Source of the DNA: Bacteroidales bacterium
Lineage (GTDB): Bacteria > Bacteroidota > Bacteroidia > Bacteroidales > NBLH01
Length of the DNA stretch: 5,354 bases
Direction of reading: 5' to 3'
NCBI GenBank assembly: GCA_029210905.1
Contig: JARGGF010000400.1
Coordinates: 1 to 5,354 of the forward strand
The notes beneath the pieces are model-generated. The model was not told the DNA's origin. It was given only the letters and a program-made list of their open reading frames with translations, and ran no database searches. Below, piece after piece: positions 1-5,354 of the stretch. The position numbers and the translations under genes are program-made. Every line of letters starts with the position of its first letter. Within the stretch, counting starts at the first letter, position 1.

Positions 1-1
1 T

Positions 2-595
2 TACATTCATTTAGGGGAAGAGGTAACCACACGGAATTCAACTTATACTTGTTATGGAAATATATTGTCAATTAATGCGCCTAAACGGCTGGTTTATGAT
101 GTATTACCATATTTCGACGGTGATATGGATCAGGTAGCTATTGTTTTTGGGATACAACAACTACAATATATACTAAATCTTTTAGACCAGGAAAAGATTC
201 ATGCCATAACGGATTTAAGAAAATATATTCGCAAAAATAATGGATCAAAAGTAATTAATAAAACATTGCTAATACCAAAGGAATACTTATCTCCTAAAAT
301 TAGTATAGATGATATTAAGGCCATATATCCCTACGATATGGAAATATGTTCTAACGAAAAAATAGAGAGGGTCATTTTATCCAAAGATCCTAAATATGCA
401 GTTGTATTTTATGTCCCTACTTTTGCAGGATCTGGAAAAGTTGAATTTTTATACATTTCAGGTGCAGTGGATGGAGAAATATTTGGTTTTGATGTAAAAG
501 GAAATGTTCGACTTAATGGGATTGCACTAAATCCAAAAGGGAAATATATTATTAACAAAAATGAGTTAAAGAAAATAGGTGACATGGTTGACTAA
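2..595 (+). CDS. Hypothetical protein, 5'-truncated by the window edge
   Basis: The reading frame is open from base 2 to the TAA at 593-595, giving 197 residues with no start in sight. The first ATG/TTG-like codon (TTG at 65) is not a credible start, because 21 in-frame sense codons precede it without a stop, so the real start lies to the left. I do not recognise the family. The middle part (about residues 45-80 of the visible piece) looks helical, with an Ile/Leu-rich stretch followed by basic residues. The last 70 residues look strand-rich, with alternating hydrophobics (YAVVFYVP, VEFLYISG) and several Gly turns (DGEIFGFDVKGN). That would suit a small beta domain closing the protein, but no catalytic motif is visible. 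No membrane segment is seen in the visible part. It converges on the - strand gene that ends at 824. It is very probably a real gene; its function is unknown. Confidence 0.75.
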   Translation, partial: YIHLGEEVTTRNSTYTCYGNILSINAPKRLVYDVLPYFDGDMDQVAIVFGIQQLQYILNLLDQEKIHAITDLRKYIRKNNGSKVINKTLLIPKEYLSPKISIDDIKAIYPYDMEICSNEKIERVILSKDPKYAVVFYVPTFAGSGKVEFLYISGAVDGEIFGFDVKGNVRLNGIALNPKGKYIINKNELKKIGDMVD

Positions 596-674
596 TTTTG
601 AAGGTTCCAGAGAAAACCTATCTATTAGCCTAATTATTAATAATGTTCTTTATTGAATCTAATCATTGGCAAGT

Positions 675-785
675 TCCGTCGGCAAATTGGTATCTTCTTT
701 ATTAATCATAGTTGCGCTGACGGATAACATCGTTTCATATACCCTGGGCTGAAGCCCAGGGATAGTGATGGTGCCCAGTTGGGGC
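675..785. repeat. REP-like cluster of intergenic hairpins
   Basis: Three inverted repeats lie within 111 bases of the convergent gap. Arms 675-683 and 716-724 (TCCGTCGGC / GCTGACGGA) pair over 9 bp with one G-U wobble and a 32-base loop. Arms 742-750 and 753-761 (CCCTGGGCT / AGCCCAGGG) are a perfect 9-bp inverted repeat, folding as an 8-bp stem with a TGAA loop. Arms 773-776 and 782-785 (GCCC / GGGC) form a small third stem. From 741 to 785 the DNA is roughly 60% G+C, far above the AT-rich surroundings. A GC-rich multi-hairpin block between convergent genes is typical of REP-type repeats, which are mobilised by RAYT transposases related to IS200/IS605. That identity is inferred, since only one copy is visible. 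No T run follows either side, so it is not a classic intrinsic terminator, although it could still slow polymerase or protect 3' ends for both flanking genes. Confidence 0.55.
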
Positions 786-823
786 TGTTTATATTGGCAA
801 ATAAAATAATCCTGAATGCGTTA

Positions 824-1213
824 CTATGTAAACAAATTCCAGATAAACCTAAATATTGGGAAAAAGATGGTTACTAAAATAGTGACTGCAGTGAAAAACA
901 AAGTGAAGTTTGCCAGTTGATCTAGTTTTTGTGGTTTTCCTGAATCTGCATCTGTAACAGCACCATCATCACCATCAAAAAAGCCAGTAATCCCCTTAAA
1001 AATGGCGGGAAACACCAAAATTACCTGCAATATGCCTATTGCGCCATCTTTTTTTACTACTGCAACAGCAGCTACAATATATGCAATCAATGCAAGTATA
1101 AAATCAAAAGGTAGTTTAAAAAGCATAAGCAATATAGAAATGGTTGCTAAGCCAATAGCTATAAACAGCTTTTTCTTAATATCTTTTTGTTTTATTAAAT
1201 ACTGATTGTCCAT
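824..1213 (-). CDS. Small multi-pass membrane protein of unknown function
   Basis: This 129-residue protein starts at the ATG read from 1213. There is no Shine-Dalgarno sequence in the A/T-rich leader, as is usual in Bacteroidota. After a basic N-terminus with several lysines (about residues 8-15), hydrophobic segments lie at roughly 15-31, 36-53, 58-73 and 102-125, so three or four membrane helices are likely in the inner membrane. Between the last two is a polar, acidic loop at about 79-98, rich in Asp and Gly (DGDDGAVTDADSG). The loop has some resemblance to a cation-binding loop but does not make a full EF-hand pattern. I do not recognise a named family. The gene lies 127 bp downstream of the large exported TPR protein on the same strand and could be read from its transcript. 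A one-mismatch -7-like box (AAAATTTG, near 1256-1263 read on the - strand) might give it its own promoter. It converges with the unknown gene to the left. Confidence 0.8.
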   Translation of the reverse strand: MDNQYLIKQKDIKKKLFIAIGLATISILLMLFKLPFDFILALIAYIVAAVAVVKKDGAIGILQVILVFPAIFKGITGFFDGDDGAVTDADSGKPQKLDQLANFTLFFTAVTILVTIFFPIFRFIWNLFT

Positions 1214-1271
1214 GATAATAATTAGATTAATTTGATGGTAAATTTAATAAAATTCCAAATTTTTGAAATAG

Positions 1272-1315
1272 AAAAACGCTTACGATAAATTAATTCTTAT
1301 TGCTTACATTTATCG
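1272..1315 (-). terminator. Possible weak intrinsic terminator after the 1021-residue gene
   Basis: Read on the - strand, 26 bases after the TAG of the large gene, arms 1308-1315 and 1283-1290 (CGATAAAT / ATTTATCG) form a perfect 8-bp inverted repeat with a 17-base loop. After the stem comes TAAGCG and then five T residues (1272-1276). Position and orientation suit termination of the large gene, but the stem is AT-rich, the loop is long and the T run is offset by six bases, so it would be weak. The hexamer GCTTAC also occurs twice here as a direct repeat (1278-1283 and 1302-1307). That leaves open a protein-binding site, perhaps acting on the small membrane-protein gene just downstream. Confidence 0.3.
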
Positions 1316-1340
1316 GCATTTCATAAAACCCGGGTGGCAA

Positions 1341-4300
1341 CTATTTATCAATTTTCTTAACAGGAAACACCAACTTCTTAATTTTATGCTTTTTAAAGGC
1401 ATGCTCAGAAATGTAAAGTACAGCTTCTTTTTTGTTGATATATCCTTTAATATCATTAATATAACCATCTAATAAAGCTATATACCTAGGTGACAAGTCA
1501 TTTCCATGTGCTGAAATTTTACTCACAGCAATTAATTTATCATCACTTCTGTTGACTGGATAAACAGCATATACCTTATCATTATTTTTTACCAGGGTAT
1601 ACTGATTATAAGTTCCATCTTTAGCTTCATTTACTTTAAAAAGTGGTGCAAGTGGCTTGAGGCTTTTATCAAAAGTTGCACAGTAAAGGGGTTTTGCTCC
1701 CTCATCAACATGAATAAATGTATAAACAATTCCACCAGCTTCTATCATTTGAGTTACAGGATCATCCTCAAAATCAATGTTATCTTTAAAAGGCATAGAT
1801 TGCTCATTTATAGTCTGTAAGTTATTATCCAAAAGTTTTAAATATATCTTTGAATCTGATTTAGATGCACATTCCGGTGTTGCTTTTGTTTCAAAATTAC
1901 ACATCACTACTAATTTATCCCCTAGTGTTTCAAATTTTAGCGAATTGAGATTTTTGGGTATTTCTTTGTAAGTCTTGCCAGTTTCTTTACAAGATTGTTC
2001 CATGCTTTGATGGACTATAACTGGTTGCTTGTATAATTGATTTTCATCATCAAGATACGCTGCATAAAGCGTAATATTATTAAACCAGAATATAAGCAGG
2101 CGATTGTTAAACCTATAAGAATAAAATCTATCGTAACTTTTTTCATAATTCCCAAAATAACTATTCCCATTTTTTGAGAGGCTAAGTTTAGCATAAACAT
2201 CTTTCAAACTCGTAAGTTCTTTTTCAGTTAATCCATGAATACCAATAAGTTCATCATTTTTATCCTTTTCTACAGGAGTAAAAATAAAGCCTTCATTGTC
2301 AATAACTTTCCCATTAAAGCTGCTTTTCTTTGAAATCGGCATTGTGGTTTCTGTATCTTCAGTCATTACTGTAAGTTCTACTACCTCAGTCTCTTCTTCT
2401 TTTATAGTTGGTATATAAATTGTATTATTTTTGGCATTATAAAATACCGGTTTATGGTCAGGATTTAAATATATTCCATTATAATCCTCAGGAATGTCAT
2501 TTATTTCAGAAATTTCACAATCAAGTATTTTTGGTAACGCAAATGGATTTGTCATTTTATAGTTTTCCCACCAAGAACCTAATAGTTTTGAAGCTTCATC
2601 CCAATCCCTCTTATTAATTTCCCTCTTTCTTCTGTTTTTATTAAATACTTCAACTACGTTGTTTCTTCCATCTAAATGATTGGTAAAATCTTTGGCTATT
2701 TCATTTAATAAGTTGAAACTCTGATCTACTGATTTTCTGCTACTTACATTAGCATATTTTTCATAATTACCCAGCGTTTGAATTAGAAAATCCAATACAG
2801 AAGTATGTGTAATCTTCATAACATCAATAAACTGAAGCAACCCAGGTAATTCTTCCCTGGTAACAGAATTCAGGTGCCCTAAAATAAAAGACGTAACATT
2901 ATCATAACCATAATTGTAAACTACCTGCTTAACCTCATCTCTGCTGATATTTTCTTTCAAAAAACTTGGTATTGCAAATGGAATTAGTGGTTTAAAATAA
3001 TGCTGTCTCTGAGTCGGAATTTTGCTTTTAATAATATTTCCATTTTTAACAGCAAGGATAAAAGGAATGTTTTCTACAGGATGATGATAATATGGGCCGG
3101 GAGCACTTCCAAACTTAGAATCCTTTATTCCTTGTATCAAAAGTACTTCATCTTTGGGTTTAAAAAACCGTCCATAATCTTTTTCAGCCTTTTTCAAATT
3201 CAGGTTTGAATCAACAATGGATTCAAATTCATCTTCGTACAAACCAAACGGATAATGATCACCAACAGCTATGTCCTGATCAGAATATTTATCTAAGCCG
3301 AAAATATTCTTCTTAATAAGGTACTTTTTATGGGAAGGAAGCCAGGAATTAAAGTTTTTTAATTGAAGATAATTGTGATATTCTCTTGCCGATGAAAGGT
3401 ACTCGTAAGAACTTGATACAATTATTTTATCAGCATTTTCGATTGAAGGAATTACTTGTTCACTTAAAAGCAGTGTTAAAAAGTTCTTCCCAAAAGGTTC
3501 ACTAAAAAAAGAATCAATGTTTATTATCTGTAAAATATCTTCTAAATTAAGTCTTCCGTTCGCCAACCCCTCATATAGCAATCTAAAAGCTAGCTTGTAT
3601 CTTTTATCACTTATTAATCCACGAACCATCCAGCCATTTTCTTTATTATTTATCAATTTAAGGTAAGCCTCAAAAGATATTCTTGGGATGTTGTACTTCG
3701 TTGTATCTTTTTTCGATAATCTGTTGACAGCAAAATAATATGCAAATGAATTTAATTTAAATAATGAGTCAAGCATTGTTTCACTAAACTGCTTAAATTG
3801 CCTTTCAATACTCAGTTTCAATGATTCACCGGCTTTTTCAACAGTATTATTATTTGTTGAATTAAATATTGCTTCATCCAGATAATAATAATACCGGAAT
3901 TTATCTTTGTAGCTATAACTATAGGCCATTTCACTTAGTTTTTCTCCTGATATTTTATGTGGTGGTAAAAGCTTATATAGTGAATCGGCCAGATTCAGTA
4001 ACTTAAAACCAGCACTCTTATTTCGGGATTCCTGATAAAGGGCAAAGGCCTTCTCAAACTTCTCAATTTTAGCAATCGACTCACGAATTTCTGAGTAGGT
4101 TATTTTCAATAAAGGATCATTAAGCACCATAAAATAATCTGCCTTATTTTTTACAGCTTTATTTATGTACTCAAGAGCTTTTGATTTGTTATTTAACTGT
4201 GCATAACAAACCCCGGCCAGATAAAAATCTTCTTTTCTTCCTTCAGTAAAGTCCAAGAAATAATCGAAAAAGGCCGCAGATTTTTCGTAATCATTTTGAT

Positions 4301-4406
4301 CAAAATAAGTGTACGCTAAATCCAGTGTATCGGCAATAGTTTGTGCCTTAAGTTTTGAAGTATTGATTAAAATCAAACAGAATAAAAGTAAAAGTATTTT
4401 TTGCAT
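1341..4406 (-). CDS. Large exported TPR protein, unassigned function
   Basis: The gene encodes 1021 residues from the ATG read at 4406 to the TAG at 1341-1343. Residues 1-21 form a Sec signal peptide: a Lys, a run of Leu/Ile, then SKLKA with likely cleavage before Gln22. No lipobox is seen, so the mature protein is probably periplasmic or exposed beyond it. Residues about 23-56 and 58-91 are TPR repeats, the second being clear (YLAGVCYAQLNNKSKALEYI). The next segment, with DYFMVLNDPLLKI at 90-102, resembles the capping end-of-group motif seen after TPR arrays. Residues about 119-345 are helix-rich. A stretch at about 380-480 has many aromatics and prolines and is unrecognised. Residues about 485-620 are again helical, perhaps HEAT-like, ending in a Trp-rich motif (LLGSWWENYK, 608-617). 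An acidic Glu/Thr linker at about 668-690 leads to a strand-rich C-terminal region (about 700-1020) that could be propeller-like. No catalytic motif or C-terminal sorting domain is evident. The repeats suggest a scaffold or binding role; this is inference. Confidence 0.88.
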   Translation of the reverse strand: MQKILLLLFCLILINTSKLKAQTIADTLDLAYTYFDQNDYEKSAAFFDYFLDFTEGRKEDFYLAGVCYAQLNNKSKALEYINKAVKNKADYFMVLNDPLLKITYSEIRESIAKIEKFEKAFALYQESRNKSAGFKLLNLADSLYKLLPPHKISGEKLSEMAYSYSYKDKFRYYYYLDEAIFNSTNNNTVEKAGESLKLSIERQFKQFSETMLDSLFKLNSFAYYFAVNRLSKKDTTKYNIPRISFEAYLKLINNKENGWMVRGLISDKRYKLAFRLLYEGLANGRLNLEDILQIINIDSFFSEPFGKNFLTLLLSEQVIPSIENADKIIVSSSYEYLSSAREYHNYLQLKNFNSWLPSHKKYLIKKNIFGLDKYSDQDIAVGDHYPFGLYEDEFESIVDSNLNLKKAEKDYGRFFKPKDEVLLIQGIKDSKFGSAPGPYYHHPVENIPFILAVKNGNIIKSKIPTQRQHYFKPLIPFAIPSFLKENISRDEVKQVVYNYGYDNVTSFILGHLNSVTREELPGLLQFIDVMKITHTSVLDFLIQTLGNYEKYANVSSRKSVDQSFNLLNEIAKDFTNHLDGRNNVVEVFNKNRRKREINKRDWDEASKLLGSWWENYKMTNPFALPKILDCEISEINDIPEDYNGIYLNPDHKPVFYNAKNNTIYIPTIKEEETEVVELTVMTEDTETTMPISKKSSFNGKVIDNEGFIFTPVEKDKNDELIGIHGLTEKELTSLKDVYAKLSLSKNGNSYFGNYEKSYDRFYSYRFNNRLLIFWFNNITLYAAYLDDENQLYKQPVIVHQSMEQSCKETGKTYKEIPKNLNSLKFETLGDKLVVMCNFETKATPECASKSDSKIYLKLLDNNLQTINEQSMPFKDNIDFEDDPVTQMIEAGGIVYTFIHVDEGAKPLYCATFDKSLKPLAPLFKVNEAKDGTYNQYTLVKNNDKVYAVYPVNRSDDKLIAVSKISAHGNDLSPRYIALLDGYINDIKGYINKKEAVLYISEHAFKKHKIKKLVFPVKKIDK

Positions 4407-4488
4407 ATGGTGTTAAATTGTAATGTATCTATTTAAAGCAAAGAAGCGTGTTTAAGTTGTATTCGCTGGTTAATAATTTGAAAACGGG

Positions 4489-4496
4489 CAAATTTA
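4489..4496 (-). promoter_or_regulatory. Candidate Bacteroidota -7 element for the large exported-protein gene
   Basis: Read on the - strand the octamer is TAAATTTG, an exact match to the Bacteroidota primary sigma factor -7 consensus TAnnTTTG. It would leave an untranslated leader of roughly 75-80 bases before the ATG at 4406. No clear TTG -33 box is found at the usual distance upstream, so only half of the promoter is supported. In DNA this AT-rich, chance matches are likely. Confidence 0.3.
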
Positions 4497-4667
4497 AGTG
4501 TTTTGAGACTAAAAATAAATGAATGCGAAATTAATTATCAGGAAATAATCCAGGATTTTGCCAAATTTGATGAATGATTCCATGTTTTATTGTGTGAGTT
4601 ATTAATTCTAAATTTCAAGCCCTTTAATCATTTTTTATTATCATGCAATTTAACTACCTTGCTTTTC

Positions 4668-4679
4668 TATAATATTTTG
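4668..4679 (+). promoter_or_regulatory. Weak candidate -10/-7 region for the VOC gene
   Basis: The stretch contains an exact TATAAT (4668-4673) overlapping TATTTTG (4673-4679), which is one base short of the Bacteroidota TAnnTTTG box. It lies about 50 bases before the VOC start codon. No good TTG upstream box was found at the expected spacing, so this is only the best-looking position in the leader. Confidence 0.2.
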
Positions 4680-4727
4680 CATGGCAAATAATTTTAAGCT
4701 AATTTACTAACACTAATTAAAATACTT

Positions 4728-5099
4728 ATGGAACTTGGTGGATTTTCTGTAAGCCTTACAGTTAAAGATTTAAAAAAGTCAAAAGCCTTCTATGAGGCAT
4801 TGGGATTTAAAGTTTTTCATGGTGACGAAAGCCAGGGATGGCTGATTATGAAAAGTTCAAGTTGCAACATTGGTTTGTTTCAGGGGATGTTCGATAAAAA
4901 CATACTGACTTTCAACCCAGGATGGGACGAAAATGCGAATGCCCTGCAAACTTATACTGATGTTAGAGAAATTCAGAAGTCATTAAAGGAAAAAGGAATA
5001 AAATTAGAAAGCGAAGTGGATGAAGCAGGGACTGGACCAGGTAGTTTCACGCTTTTGGACCCTGATGGAAATCCTATTTTGTTTGATCAACATGTTTGA
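4728..5099 (+). CDS. VOC superfamily protein (glyoxalase/bleomycin-resistance fold)
   Basis: This 123-residue protein has the length and paired beta-alpha-beta-beta-beta layout of a single-domain VOC protein. The first half runs from FSVSLTVKDLKKSKAFYEAL (residues 6-25), the usual first strand and helix with the FYEALGF signature, to the strand NIGLFQG (47-53). The second half contains the helix at about 78-90 (VREIQKSLKEKGI) and ends in the hallmark DPDGNP turn (111-116) and last strand ILFDQ. Such proteins usually act as cytoplasmic dimers. Positions that often carry metal ligands in glyoxalase I and dioxygenases look changed: Ser9 on strand 1 where His is common, Gln52 on strand 4, and Asp120 where Glu is common. 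Catalysis as a glyoxalase is therefore doubtful, and a binding or resistance role or another chemistry is possible. The ATG at 4728 is supported by an in-frame stop at 4695-4697. There is no Shine-Dalgarno sequence. It is probably monocistronic, because no gene follows in the next 255 bases. Confidence 0.92.
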   Translation: MELGGFSVSLTVKDLKKSKAFYEALGFKVFHGDESQGWLIMKSSSCNIGLFQGMFDKNILTFNPGWDENANALQTYTDVREIQKSLKEKGIKLESEVDEAGTGPGSFTLLDPDGNPILFDQHV

Positions 5100-5179
5100 A
5101 AAAAATGGACAACCTATAAGAATACTTCATTTCAATACATCTAATAAACTATTAAAATGATAATCCTGCCTATACATTG

Positions 5180-5207
5180 TTAAATAAGATGTTAACACCT
5201 TATTTAA
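5180..5207. repeat. 28-bp near-perfect palindrome downstream of the VOC gene
   Basis: Arms TTAAATAAG (5180-5188) and CTTATTTAA (5199-5207) are exact reverse complements over 9 bp. Between them TGTTAACA (5190-5197) is itself a perfect 8-bp palindrome. The whole 28 bp is symmetric except for one mismatched pair (A5189 against C5198). It starts 81 bases after the VOC stop codon. It could fold in RNA as a terminator or 3'-end hairpin, but no T run follows. The full dyad symmetry, including the centre, would also suit a binding site for a dimeric regulator of a gene beyond the right edge. Confidence 0.5.
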
Positions 5208-5232
5208 TTATAGTAAAATGTTCCTTAATAGA

Positions 5233-5252
5233 CCACTTTTAAAGTTAAGTGG
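5233..5252. repeat. Small inverted repeat in the right-hand intergenic region
   Basis: Arms CCACTT (5233-5238) and AAGTGG (5247-5252) are perfect complements around an 8-base loop. A tandem CAATATT pair (5253-5267) and a five-T run (5269-5273) follow, so a weak + strand terminator is conceivable, although the T run starts 16 bases past the stem. Apart from this and the 28-bp palindrome, the 255 bases after the VOC gene hold no gene I can support on either strand; all six frames are closed by stops within a short distance of the right edge. Confidence 0.25.
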
Positions 5253-5354
5253 CAATATTTCAATATTATTTTTAATCATTTCCTTTTTAGTATGATAAAT
5301 TCATTTTATTTGACTATATTTATAGGATAGAGAAAGTTACCTCGAATTTTGTTA

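Larger units (their letters stand above)
4407..4727. other. Divergent intergenic region between the large exported-protein gene and the VOC gene
   Basis: These 321 bases separate two genes that diverge from each other, so promoters for both should lie here. The stretch is very AT-rich and I found no open frame longer than about ten codons with a plausible start, and no tRNA-like or riboswitch-like structure. It holds two copies of CAAATTT (from 4489 and from 4562). The second is part of the perfect 8-bp palindrome CAAATTTG (4562-4569). A short direct repeat, CAGGAAAT / CAGGATTT, lies at about 4540-4558. Candidate promoters are listed separately. Confidence 0.6.

Noticed and set aside
603..618. 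GGTT...AACC pairing just after the stop of the first gene as a terminator
   Set aside because: Only four base pairs and no T run; too weak to support.
633..644. Perfect 12-bp palindrome ATTATTAATAAT after the first gene
   Set aside because: It is composed only of A and T in AT-rich DNA, with no loop and no following T run, so chance is the simplest explanation.
659..730. A 23-codon - strand frame (ATG at 730, TAG at 659) across the first hairpin of the REP-like cluster
   Set aside because: It is very short, overlaps the repeat structure, has no supporting start signal, and reads as a by-product of repeat sequence rather than a gene.
1002..1205. A 67-codon + strand frame opposite the small membrane-protein gene
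   Set aside because: It lies wholly antisense to a better-supported gene, and its composition is what the complement of a hydrophobic coding region gives.
2015..2200. A 61-codon - strand frame in another phase inside the large gene
   Set aside because: It is fully contained in a 1021-codon gene with a signal peptide and TPR repeats and has no independent evidence. The + strand frames at 1777-1971, 2408-2617 and 3000-3209 were dropped for the same reason.
5309..5354. TTTGAC and GAATTTTG near the right edge as a promoter for a gene beyond the window
   Set aside because: The spacing is about 31 bases, longer than Bacteroidota promoters use, and the -7 box has a mismatch at its first position.

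Overview
The window looks like ordinary chromosomal sequence from a low-GC member of the Bacteroidota. The evidence is indirect but consistent. The DNA is about one third G+C. The visible gene starts lack Shine-Dalgarno sequences and instead have A/T-rich leaders. The large exported protein has a short signal peptide ending in Lys-Ala-Gln, a common form in this phylum. A match to the Bacteroidota -7 promoter element (TAnnTTTG) lies upstream of that gene. No rRNA, tRNA, CRISPR array, insertion sequence or phage gene was seen.

Layout from left to right. A protein gene of unknown function runs in from beyond the left edge on the + strand and stops at 595; its true start is outside the window. 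The convergent gap that follows (596-823) holds a locally GC-rich group of hairpins (675-785) resembling a REP-type intergenic repeat, including a perfect 9-bp inverted repeat. Next, on the - strand, are a small four-helix membrane protein (824-1213) and, upstream of it, a 1021-residue exported TPR protein (1341-4406) that fills more than half the window. A weak hairpin followed by a short T run lies between these two genes. A 321-bp divergent intergenic region (4407-4727) separates the large gene from a + strand gene for a 123-residue VOC (glyoxalase/bleomycin-resistance fold) protein (4728-5099). The last 255 bases hold no gene but contain a 28-bp near-perfect palindrome and a smaller hairpin.

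There is no clear shared pathway. The two - strand genes could be co-transcribed, but the 127-bp gap and the hairpin in it argue for at least partly separate units. The VOC gene is divergent from them and appears to stand alone. I do not see convincing evidence of a new multi-gene system. The points most worth following are the REP-like cluster, the 28-bp palindrome, the large exported protein of unassigned function, and the non-canonical metal-site positions in the VOC protein.
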